A stretch of DNA of 64,000 nt from Burkholderiaceae bacterium (GTDB lineage: Bacteria > Pseudomonadota > Gammaproteobacteria > Burkholderiales > Burkholderiaceae_F), in contig JALHMQ010000022.1 of NCBI GenBank assembly GCA_022843955.1, positions 22,927 to 86,926 on the forward strand. The letters run 5' to 3'. Both the position numbers and the translations under genes were made by a program. Positions 26,408 to 36,085 of this stretch are shown piece by piece. Position 1 is the stretch's first letter. Every line of letters begins with the position of its first letter. The notes beneath the pieces are model-generated. The model was not told the DNA's origin. It did no database searches and saw only the letters and a list, made by a program, of their open reading frames with translations.

Positions 26408-27076
26408 CTAGAAGCGCAGCCGCACGCCGACGTTGGCGCTGTTGGAAAAACCGTTGCCGTAGGCCTCTTCGCCGTCACCGGCCGCGTCGGTCAGGCGGTA
26501 GCCGCCCGTGACGGCAAAGTTCGGCGCGAGCAGGTAGCTGACGCGCAGGCCCAGTTCGAGGGTGCGACCACGGCCGGTCATCAAACCGTCGGCGTCGAAC
26601 CCGAGCTGCCAGCGGCGCGCCATGCTGGCTTCGCCGGCCACGTGCAACAGCGGGTAGCTGCCAAAGCGGCTGTGTTTTTCGACAGATTGGAAGCGCGGCT
26701 CGTGATCGCCAAGAGCCGCCGTCAGGCCCACGCGCCAGGCCCAGCCCGGGCGCTGCAGGACCGTGTAGCGCCAGGTGGCACGCGAGTCGAACTGCGCGAC
26801 GCCGGCGGCCAATGGAGCAGACAGGCTCAATGCACTGGTGGTCAGGCGCAACTGCTGCCGCTCGCCCAGGCCGAGCGCGGATTCCATCCGCCAGCGAACA
26901 TCGGCACCGGGTGCGATCGAGGCCAGCGGAGCGGCATCGACCAGGCGATACAGGCTGCGGCTCAGCGCCGAGGCGGCCTCGTCGGCCAGCACAGGCGCGG
27001 CGGGCAGGCCCAGCAGCAGGGCGACCGCTGCCACCACGGGACACAGGCGGGGCGTGCGTCGGATGAGGCGGGTCAT
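26408..27076 (-). CDS. Predicted outer-membrane beta-barrel protein
   Basis: The product is 222 residues from the ATG at 27076, preceded by a good AAGGAG. It has a signal peptide (VVAAVALLLGLPAAPVLADE) and ends VGVRLRF, a terminal Phe typical of outer-membrane barrels. Alternating strands (RWQLGFDADGLMTG, LELGLRVSYLL, FAVTGGYRLTDA) fit a small barrel of ~8 strands. The family is not recognised. A long frame continues upstream, but the SD site and signal peptide fix the start. An operator-like palindrome lies 21-43 bp upstream. Confidence 0.75.
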   Translation of the reverse strand: MTRLIRRTPRLCPVVAAVALLLGLPAAPVLADEAASALSRSLYRLVDAAPLASIAPGADVRWRMESALGLGERQQLRLTTSALSLSAPLAAGVAQFDSRATWRYTVLQRPGWAWRVGLTAALGDHEPRFQSVEKHSRFGSYPLLHVAGEASMARRWQLGFDADGLMTGRGRTLELGLRVSYLLAPNFAVTGGYRLTDAAGDGEEAYGNGFSNSANVGVRLRF

Positions 27077-27096
27077 GGCGGGCTCCTTGCTGGAAG

Positions 27097-27119
27097 GACG
27101 GTACCTCAGAGGCACCGTC
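27097..27119. promoter_or_regulatory. Imperfect 23-bp palindrome upstream of an outer-membrane protein gene
   Basis: GACGGTACCTC-A-GAGGCACCGTC has 10 of 11 symmetric positions. It lies 21-43 bp before the ATG of the outer-membrane protein gene, overlapping the expected 5' leader or promoter. The single-base centre makes it unlikely to be an RNA hairpin and more like a protein-binding site. The regulator is unknown. Confidence 0.45.
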
Positions 27120-27276
27120 TGCTGTGCCCCAACAGTGCACCGGTGTTGCGCCGCTGCCAATAGGACCTCCGCATGAATGGTCCGCATCCACTCGACTGAA
27201 CCTTCACGTAGCGCGATCAGGCGGCCGGTGCCGCACCCGTACGCGCCGATGACGCGCGGACGACCGCGTGGCCGCC

Positions 27277-28221
27277 TCAGTTCGCAAAAAAGTACAGCGT
27301 CAGGTGGAAGAACACGGGTGCCGCGAACGACACCGCGTCGAGGCGGCCCAACGCACCGCGCGCTAGTTGCACGCCGCCTTCCAGCCAAAGATCGCGCGCG
27401 CCCAGGCTGCGCTTGGCGCTGGCCAGCACCAGGCCGCCCATGAAGCCGGCGACGACGATCGCCGCCGACATCAGCAGCGATTGCCACCACGCGAACGGCG
27501 TCATCCACCAGAGCGCGGTGCCGGCCAGCGTGGCGGCGATGCCGCCGATCGCCACCCCTTCCACGCTCTTGGCCGGGTTCAGTCGCAGCGGCGTGCGGCC
27601 GACCGAGGCGCTGGCGATCACCGCCAGCAGTTCGGACAACTGCAGCACCAGCAGGAAGTAGAGCAGCAGCAGCGCACCGCGCTCCTCGTAGCCGGGGATC
27701 TGCAGCGTGGCGATGGCCGGCGCATGACTGACGCAGTACACGCTGATCATCAGGCCCCACTGCACCTTGGCCACCCGTTCCAGGTAGCGCTCGGTGTCCT
27801 GCCGCAATGCCATGACCACCGGCAGCAGCAGGAACAGGTAGACCGGGATCATCACCGCGTACCACTCGTACAGCCCGCCCGCGACCAGCACGTACTGCAG
27901 CGGGATCGCCACATAGAACGCGATCACCAGCGCCCAGTAGTCGGAGCCGCTGGTCGGCGTCAGGGCGACGAACTCGCGCAACGCGAAGAACGACGCCAGC
28001 GCGAACACCACCGTCAGCGACTCGCCGCCCAGCGCGAAGGCGAGCGTGAACACCAGCACGATCGCCCACGAGCCGCGGATGCGCAGGTTGAGTTGGTGGA
28101 TCCAGGCCAGCTTGGCCGTATCCACGGTGCGCGACTCCAGCCAGGTGCCCAGCGCGGTGGCAGTGACCATCAGCGTCACCAGACCACCGAGGACAAGCAG
28201 GAACGTGTGCTGGAGCGCCAT
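27277..28221 (-). CDS. Phosphatidate cytidylyltransferase (CdsA-like)
   Basis: The 314-residue polytopic membrane protein has about eight hydrophobic helices. Near the C-terminus ASAKRSLGARDLWLEGGVQLARGALGRLDAVSFAAPVFFH matches the CDP-diglyceride synthase signature (S-x-x-KR ... D-x-D region), slightly degenerate (GG then LARGALGRLD). The reaction is CTP + phosphatidate to CDP-diacylglycerol in the inner membrane. One base separates its start from the acyltransferase stop. Such paired genes are usually a second, accessory copy apart from the essential cdsA. Confidence 0.85.
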   Translation of the reverse strand: MALQHTFLLVLGGLVTLMVTATALGTWLESRTVDTAKLAWIHQLNLRIRGSWAIVLVFTLAFALGGESLTVVFALASFFALREFVALTPTSGSDYWALVIAFYVAIPLQYVLVAGGLYEWYAVMIPVYLFLLLPVVMALRQDTERYLERVAKVQWGLMISVYCVSHAPAIATLQIPGYEERGALLLLYFLLVLQLSELLAVIASASVGRTPLRLNPAKSVEGVAIGGIAATLAGTALWWMTPFAWWQSLLMSAAIVVAGFMGGLVLASAKRSLGARDLWLEGGVQLARGALGRLDAVSFAAPVFFHLTLYFFAN

Positions 28222-28222
28222 C

Positions 28223-28894
28223 TCAGCCGGCCGCCAGTTCGATCACCGCCGCGCGCGCGCGGCTCAGGAAGGCGTCCTTCGACTCCTCGTCGACCCGCGC
28301 CAGCGGCGCGCCGAAGCGGATCGTGCTGATGATCGGCACCGGCAGCAGCGCGCCCTTGGGCAGCGAGCGATGCAGGTTGTCCAGATACACCGGAATCAGT
28401 TCCACCGTCGGGAACTCCTGCGCCAGAAAATACAGTCCTCCCTTGAACGGACCGGGCATCGGCTGCGCGGCGCGCGTGCCTTCCGGAAAGATGATCAGCG
28501 AGAAGCCGTTGGCCAGTGCGTCGCGTAGCGGATCGAGCGGGTCGGCGTTCGGGTCCTCGCGCGAGCGGTCGATCATCACCACGTTGAGTTCTTCCTCGGC
28601 GATCTTCTGCTTGATGCCGCCGCGGCCCCAGTAGTCGCGTGCCGCCACCGGCCGCGTGTTGGCGCGCAGGCTGCCGGGCAGCGCGGCCCACAGCACCAGC
28701 GTGTCCATGTGGCTGCTGTGATTGGCGAAATAGATGCGTTGCGCAGCCGTCGGCGCGCAACCGATCCAGCGCGGATACGCGCCCACCAGCAGGCGGGCCA
28801 GCAGCACAAGCGGGGGAAGGAATTTCAAGCGCGCGGCGCCGCGTCTGGGGCGCGGCTCGATGGTCGGGCCGGCAATTATGCGGGCAGGGCGCAC
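28223..28894 (-). CDS. 1-acyl-glycerol-3-phosphate acyltransferase (PlsC-like)
   Basis: The 223-residue product has the two hallmark motifs NHSSHMDTL (NHxxxxD, catalytic) and FPEGTR, plus a membrane-facing N-terminal hydrophobic segment (FLPPLVLLARLLVGAY). It acylates lysophosphatidate or a similar acceptor, making the substrate of the next gene's CdsA-like enzyme. The two genes form a short operon. The start could be a little further in; the first ~20 residues are basic and not conserved in type. Confidence 0.88.
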   Translation of the reverse strand: MRPARIIAGPTIEPRPRRGAARLKFLPPLVLLARLLVGAYPRWIGCAPTAAQRIYFANHSSHMDTLVLWAALPGSLRANTRPVAARDYWGRGGIKQKIAEEELNVVMIDRSREDPNADPLDPLRDALANGFSLIIFPEGTRAAQPMPGPFKGGLYFLAQEFPTVELIPVYLDNLHRSLPKGALLPVPIISTIRFGAPLARVDEESKDAFLSRARAAVIELAAG

Positions 28895-29117
28895 GATGGC
28901 GTGCCGCGCGGCGTGCGGGCGCCGGCGGCCAGCTTGACGTGCCGCCGCTGGGCGTTCGCTATCGCCTCTTGGTTCAGCGATCAGTGCGCGGCAGCGCGGG
29001 TGCCGCCGAGCGCGCTGACACGGCCGGGGCCGCGCAGCGCCATCAGCGGCCAGGCGATTGCCACGCCGACGGCGGCCACACCACCGGCGCTGCGCGACGC
29101 GCCCCGGATGCCCGACG

Positions 29118-30587
<1,470 letters not shown>

Positions 30588-30639
30588 CGCGATGCAGTTC
30601 CGTGGGTAGATGGAGCGGTGGGCGGCGGCCGGCGGCAAG

Positions 30640-31470
30640 TCAAAGCACGCGGTGCGACAGCGCCGGCAAATGGGCGCGCACATCGGCAATCAGTTGGGGC
30701 GTGATGTCGCCGATCACAACCCCGGGTCCTTCCTCGCGCTGCGCGAGCACGGTACCCCAGGGGTCGATCAGCGCCGAGTGACCGTAGGTGGCGCGCCCGT
30801 TCTCGTGGCGGCCGCCCTGCGCCGGCGCCAGCACGTAGCACAGGTTCTCGATCGCACGTGCCTTGAGCAGCGTGGTCCAGTGGGCGCGTCCGGTGGTGGC
30901 GGTGAAGGCGGCCGGCACCAGGATCAGGTCGGGCTGCGGCATGGCGCGGTACAGCTCGGGAAATCTCAGGTCGTAGCAAACCGACAGGCCGACGCGCAGC
31001 GTGGTGCCGGCACGCGCGGTGAACGAGAAGCTCGCAACCTCGCTGCCGGGCTCGATGGTGCGGGCCTCGTCGTAGGTCTCGTCGTTCTTGGTGAAGTTGA
31101 ACAGATGGATCTTGTCGTAGCGCGCCACGCGAGCGCCGTCCGGGCCGTACACCAGCACGCTGTTGCGTACGCGCTGCGCCTGCGCAGCCGCCAGCGGCGT
31201 GGTGCCGCCGATCAACCAGATGCGGTGCCGATGCGCCTGCCCGGCGAGAAACGACTGCACCGGGCCGCTGCCGTCGACCTCGCGCGCGGCGATCTTGTCG
31301 GTCTCCTGGTGGCCCATCAGGCAGAAGTACTCGGGCAGCGCCACCAGCTCGGCGCCTTCGTCCGTGGCCTGCTGGATCAGTTCGCCGGCCGTCACCAGAT
31401 TGGCCGCGAGCGATGCGCCCGAGACCATTTGCACGGCACAGACGCGGACGGGAGCAGCGGAGGCGGTCAT
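30640..31470 (-). CDS. Carbon-nitrogen hydrolase (Nit1/deaminated-glutathione amidase-like)
   Basis: The product is 276 residues from MTASAAPVRVCAVQM. The nitrilase triad is visible: Glu in ALPEYF, Lys in YDKIHLFNF and Cys in LSVCYDLRFPELYR. Members of this subgroup (YbeM/Nit1) repair deaminated glutathione or act on omega-amides. It sits between yhdP and tldD in a conserved operon. The longer frame to 31740 lacks family resemblance in its extra residues. Confidence 0.92.
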   Translation of the reverse strand: MTASAAPVRVCAVQMVSGASLAANLVTAGELIQQATDEGAELVALPEYFCLMGHQETDKIAAREVDGSGPVQSFLAGQAHRHRIWLIGGTTPLAAAQAQRVRNSVLVYGPDGARVARYDKIHLFNFTKNDETYDEARTIEPGSEVASFSFTARAGTTLRVGLSVCYDLRFPELYRAMPQPDLILVPAAFTATTGRAHWTTLLKARAIENLCYVLAPAQGGRHENGRATYGHSALIDPWGTVLAQREEGPGVVIGDITPQLIADVRAHLPALSHRVL

Positions 31471-31564
31471 CGGATCGGGCACATCGGCAATCGAGCGGAT
31501 CAAGGGACAGACGGCTTGCGACACATCGGGTGGCTGGCCAGCGGCTGGCTGGCACAAGGCCAAA

Positions 31565-34500
31565 TCAGTTGCCGCCGGAGGCGGCCTCGACCGCCGGACG
31601 TTCGCGACGCTTGACCTGTGGCTCGGCCCAGGTGCCGGTGACGTCGTATTCGAACGAGAACGCCTTGGACAGCGGTTCGCGCAACACCAGTTGCGCAAGG
31701 AACGTTCCCAGGCCGATTGCCGGGTTGGCGAATAAAGCATACGCGAGCGAGGCCGAGCCGGCGTTTATCTCGGGCAGGACCAGGACGTGCAGGTTCTGCG
31801 TCTCGCGCCCGATGTCGGCACTGCCTTCGATCAGCACCTTGGCACTGGCGCCGGCCATGCGGAAATCGTTGGTCGACAGCACGCCCGCGGTGACCTGCGC
31901 GTTGGCGGTGATGCTGTCGAAGGCGAAGCCCTCGGCGAACACGTCGCGGAAGTCGAGCGTCATCCGGCGCGGCAGCGACTGCAGCGACAGCACGCCGAGC
32001 AGGCGGCCGGCGCCGGCACTGGCCTTCAGGAACTGGCCCGTGCTGGTGTTGAGCTTGAGGCTGCCGGCCAGGGTCGGGTAGTGGATCGCGAACGGCAAGC
32101 CGCGCCAGCTCAGTTCACCTTCGATGCGCCCCTGGCCGTCGCGCAGCGCATCTGGTAAGCCCAGGCGCTTGAGCAGGGCGCCGCCGTTGGCGAAGTCGAG
32201 CCCGAACACCATCGTCATCGTGCGCTGCGTCTGCCCGGCCTCGCGCTGCCAGCGGCCGGTGGCGTGCAGGTGCCCTTCCGGGCTCGAGATATCCAGCTTG
32301 TCGACATGCCACACCGGCTGCGCTGCCGTGCCGCCGTTGGTGGCCGCCAGTTCGAGTCGACCGAGGTTGCGACCGCCCAGCTCGAAACTGTCGGCAATCA
32401 CGTCGAAGCCGGGTACGTTGGCGGGCGGGGTGTCCAGCAACTGCGCCACCTGCGTGCGCTGTCCCTCGGGGATCGCCAGGCGCGTGAGGCGCGCGCTGAG
32501 TCGGCCGGCCTCGGTGCCGGGGCGCCAGTTGAGCGCGCCCTGCACCTGGTCGGATTTGATGTCGGCCAGCCAGACCGCCTCACCGCTGTCGGTCACCCGC
32601 CGCGCGCGCAGGTTGACGTTATCGATCGGCTTGCCGGCGATCAGCAGTTCGCGCGTGCGCAGGTTCAGGATGTCGACCGCGTTGTCGGCCGTGGCTGCCG
32701 CTGATTGGGCAGCGCCGATGCTGCCGTCGGCGCCTTCGAGCAATGACTGCCAGGCGCCGACGTCGACGCGCGGCAGGTTCACGTGCGCCAGCAGTCCGCG
32801 CGCGGGCAGGGGCGCCGCCTCACCCAGCGCGATCACCCCACGCTCCACATGCATCGGCGCACGTGCGCCGCTGCGGACGCGCTCCAGTTTCACCCGCAGC
32901 GCGTTGCCTGCGTCGACCGCGATCTGATCGCGATCGGCGCCCAGGCCCTTGAGGTCGACGCGCAGTGGAAAGGTGGCGCCGGACGCCTTGCCCAGCGGTG
33001 CCGGCGCATCGATGGCCCAGCCTGCGAGGTCGGAGTCGACCTGCAGGTCGCTGTGGCTGTCCCACAGCGTCAGCTTGGCGCTGTAGCGCGCCATGCCACG
33101 GCCGCGGGCGAGCAGTCGCTGCACCGGCGCCGACTCCACCAGCCGGGCTACCGCCGCCGGAGCAGCCGTGCCGGTGCCGATGACTTCGATCGCGCCGTCG
33201 CTGCGGGTGCCGCCGCTGGCGCTGACCTGCCCGCCGACCAGTCCGGCACGCACGTCGTTGAAGCGGACGGTGGACTCGGTGAAATCAATGCGGCCTCTGA
33301 CCTGCGCCAGCGCAGGGATGTCGCCGCCGAGGGCGATGTCGTTGTCCGCCAGCTGCACGCTGCCGGCGACCGTGGTGTCGCGCGAATGGACAAGCGGCAC
33401 CTCGAGCTTCAGTTCGAGGCGCGCGGCACCGTTGGCGGTGGCGGCGCCGAGGAACCGCAGCGGCGCCTTCAAGCCACTGTTGTTCACGTAGCGCAGCATG
33501 TCGGCCGCCGGGCCACTGGTGGAGCCGCGCAGCGCAAGGACGGGGTCGGCTTGAAACAGGTCGGGTATCCGCGCCACGACGTTGTTCAGTTGCGTGCTGA
33601 AAATGCGCGCGCCGCGGCCGGTGACGGTGAGCGCCTGCCGCTCGAACACCACGTCGGCATCGATGTTCTCGATGCGTGGCCAGGCCGGATACGTGACGCC
33701 ATCGTCGCGCGACTCCGGCAGGTAGTCGAGCACGGCACCGCGCACCGAAATGGCGGCGCGGAACTCGCCGCGCTCGCGCTGGCGGAATGGGAAGTGCCGC
33801 AGGTCGCCCTGCAGTCGAACGCTGCCCTCGCTGGCGCGACCGCCCTGCAATGCCTGCGCCAGCCAGGCGCGCGTCTGCGGCCCGGCCTGCAAGGGCACCA
33901 GGCGCGGTGCTGCAGCCACCGCCAGGCTGTTGACGCGGGCGGTGAGGTCAATGGTGCCCGGGCCGCCGTCGGCGACGGTGCTGCGGCTGTAGGTGCCGCT
34001 GGCGGATACGTCGAGTTCATCGCTGATGGCGGCCAGGCTCTGCAACTGCACGTCGATGCGGCCATCGCCGCGCGCGATGCGGGCGCGCAGGTCGAGCTGT
34101 TCGAGCTTCACCGGCTGCGCCAGCACGCCAGGCAGGTCGAGCGTGGCGTCACGGGCATCGACGCTGATGGTGCCGCCCGCTTCGGTCAGGTCGAGACTGC
34201 CCGAGAGGTTGGCGAAGCCGGGCAGGCCGGCGCGCGGCCAGCCGCCGGCGTCAAGCAGCGGCGTCGCCGGCTGCGCGCTCATCGACAGCTGGTCGAAGCG
34301 CGCCTGCACCGCGTAGCGGTCGGGTGCGGTGGCTTCGCCGTCGAGGTCGATGCGCAGGTTGGTCAGCGTGCCGCCGATCGCCTGGCGGGCAATGCGTTCC
34401 TGCAGCGCGCGCGCCAGCGGCACGTGCGCCGCCAGGTGGGTCAGCATGTCGAGCGACAGCCGGCTGGCCTCGATCTCGGTGCGCGGTGCGCGGCTGCCGC

Positions 34501-35782
34501 CGCGCGCATCGTCGCCCGCGGGCGTGCCGCGCGTGTAGCGGTAGCGCAGGTCAGTGGGCGGCAGGTCGAGGCTGTCGCCGTGCAGCGAGAAGCCCTGCAA
34601 CTGCAACTCCTGGCCGCCGCGCGATTCGTTGCCCCATTGTCGCTGCGTCAGTCGCCCCTGCATCGCCCCCACCTGAAGCGGCGCCAGGCCGGTGCCGGTG
34701 ACGGCGCGCACGTCGCGCAGAACGACATCGGCGGTCAGCTGCGTCAGTTGCAGGTGGTCGATGTCGGCCCAGGCGCGCAGCGCACCCTGCGCTTGCTCGA
34801 TGCGCATGGAGGCAGGCAGCAGGCGGGCGACCGCCTCGGCGCGCGCCAGATCGGCCGAGTCCAGCTGAACGAACAGCCGGCCTTTCCACGCCGCCACCTC
34901 CGATCGGCGCTTGAGCCAGCCATGGCGGAAGTCGCCCCGTACGTCGATCGTGCCGGCCAGTTCGCCGGGCGGGCGCGCGTGCAGCGACAGCCGGGTCGAG
35001 GTGACGCCGCTCAGCAGCGTCAGTTGCACGTCGCTGAAGGTGTAGGTGGCGGCCGCCTGGGTTGCCTGGGGTGATGAGGCACCGGCCTCGTCAACGTAGA
35101 CCACGCGCGCATCGCGGATGCTGATGCGGGTCTGGTCGAGCAGCCAGTCGAGCAGCGCGGAGTCGGGCTTGCCGTCGTCGTGGCCTCCCGCATCGATCAT
35201 GAAGCCGGCGACCGAGAAGCGCTGTGCGCCGAGGCGGCGCACCTCCATCTCGGGGGCCAGCACCGACAGTGCCGCGAACTGCAGCGACAAGCGCGGCACG
35301 CTGCTCCAGCTGAGTTCGGCATCGACCTGCGGCAGCGCCAGGCGCGCGTCGCCGCCCTGGCTGGTCAGGCGCAGGTCGCGCAAGGTCAGGTGCGGGTTGA
35401 CGCCGCGCCAGCCGGCGTCGATGCGGCCGATCGTCAGTTGCGCATTGGTGGCGCGGCTGAGCTCGCGCTCCAGCCAGGGTCGGACCTGGTCGATGTTCGG
35501 CATCACCCAGTAGCGGGTGGCGAGAAACAGCGCGCCGAATGCGAAGTAGGCGATCAGCAGCGCGGCCAGCGTCAACTTGAGCACGCGGCGCAGGCCGCGC
35601 ACGCAGCCGGCGCCGAAGCGCTGCGCCAGGCTGCGCTCGGTCGCCGTGATCGCCTGCTCGACCGCGTCTTCGACGGCGTGCTCGATCGCCTCGAGTCCGT
35701 GCATGGGGCCATGCACTGTCGCCGTGCGGTCGGCAGCAGGTGGGGCGGGGTGGGATGGGGGCACGGGTGGAAACGAAGCCAA
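31565..35782 (-). CDS. yhdP: YhdP family protein (AsmA-like, phospholipid transport)
   Basis: The 1405-residue product has one N-terminal membrane helix (LTLAALLIAYFAFGALFLATRYWV, ~residues 69-92) and a very long beta-rich periplasmic body ending in the AsmA/DUF3971 C-terminal region (GEFLKASAG-type segment FLKASAGAGRLLGVLSLQSLPRRMTLDFRDVF). YhdP, TamB and YdbH form bridges that carry phospholipid to the outer membrane. It opens a leftward operon with nit and tldD and is divergent from glnE. An alternative start is MHGLEAIEHAVEDAV at 35704. Confidence 0.9.
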   Translation of the reverse strand: MASFPPVPPSHPAPPAADRTATVHGPMHGLEAIEHAVEDAVEQAITATERSLAQRFGAGCVRGLRRVLKLTLAALLIAYFAFGALFLATRYWVMPNIDQVRPWLERELSRATNAQLTIGRIDAGWRGVNPHLTLRDLRLTSQGGDARLALPQVDAELSWSSVPRLSLQFAALSVLAPEMEVRRLGAQRFSVAGFMIDAGGHDDGKPDSALLDWLLDQTRISIRDARVVYVDEAGASSPQATQAAATYTFSDVQLTLLSGVTSTRLSLHARPPGELAGTIDVRGDFRHGWLKRRSEVAAWKGRLFVQLDSADLARAEAVARLLPASMRIEQAQGALRAWADIDHLQLTQLTADVVLRDVRAVTGTGLAPLQVGAMQGRLTQRQWGNESRGGQELQLQGFSLHGDSLDLPPTDLRYRYTRGTPAGDDARGGSRAPRTEIEASRLSLDMLTHLAAHVPLARALQERIARQAIGGTLTNLRIDLDGEATAPDRYAVQARFDQLSMSAQPATPLLDAGGWPRAGLPGFANLSGSLDLTEAGGTISVDARDATLDLPGVLAQPVKLEQLDLRARIARGDGRIDVQLQSLAAISDELDVSASGTYSRSTVADGGPGTIDLTARVNSLAVAAAPRLVPLQAGPQTRAWLAQALQGGRASEGSVRLQGDLRHFPFRQRERGEFRAAISVRGAVLDYLPESRDDGVTYPAWPRIENIDADVVFERQALTVTGRGARIFSTQLNNVVARIPDLFQADPVLALRGSTSGPAADMLRYVNNSGLKAPLRFLGAATANGAARLELKLEVPLVHSRDTTVAGSVQLADNDIALGGDIPALAQVRGRIDFTESTVRFNDVRAGLVGGQVSASGGTRSDGAIEVIGTGTAAPAAVARLVESAPVQRLLARGRGMARYSAKLTLWDSHSDLQVDSDLAGWAIDAPAPLGKASGATFPLRVDLKGLGADRDQIAVDAGNALRVKLERVRSGARAPMHVERGVIALGEAAPLPARGLLAHVNLPRVDVGAWQSLLEGADGSIGAAQSAAATADNAVDILNLRTRELLIAGKPIDNVNLRARRVTDSGEAVWLADIKSDQVQGALNWRPGTEAGRLSARLTRLAIPEGQRTQVAQLLDTPPANVPGFDVIADSFELGGRNLGRLELAATNGGTAAQPVWHVDKLDISSPEGHLHATGRWQREAGQTQRTMTMVFGLDFANGGALLKRLGLPDALRDGQGRIEGELSWRGLPFAIHYPTLAGSLKLNTSTGQFLKASAGAGRLLGVLSLQSLPRRMTLDFRDVFAEGFAFDSITANAQVTAGVLSTNDFRMAGASAKVLIEGSADIGRETQNLHVLVLPEINAGSASLAYALFANPAIGLGTFLAQLVLREPLSKAFSFEYDVTGTWAEPQVKRRERPAVEAASGGN

Positions 35783-35936
35783 TCAGGTCAGCGCCCGAGG
35801 GCACACGAGCGCGACATCACGCGCAGCTAATGCTTGACCAGGCGCACGCGCAGCAACGCCAGCCGAGCTTAGTCGTCAGAGTGCTGCACCGGGTCGGCCG
35901 TTCAGTCATCGGCTGATTCAATGATGTATCGATTCG

Positions 35937-35942
35937 TACAAT
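35937..35942 (+). promoter_or_regulatory. Candidate -10 hexamer for glnE
   Basis: TACAAT lies 144 bp before the glnE ATG in the 303-bp divergent region between yhdP and glnE. The sequence around it (35915-35945) is AT-rich compared with its surroundings. No strong -35 is seen at 16-18 bp. I saw no other feature in this intergenic region. Confidence 0.35.
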
Positions 35943-36085
35943 GCGGCGATGCTTCGAACCCATCGCACTGACCTTCAGCGCCGCCGACCGCGGGGTTGCC
36001 GGACCCCGGATGCCGCGGTGCGCTGCGCCTGCGCCACGGGGCAACCTTACCGTGCAGGGCAGGCTATCACGGGCATCCGGCGCCG

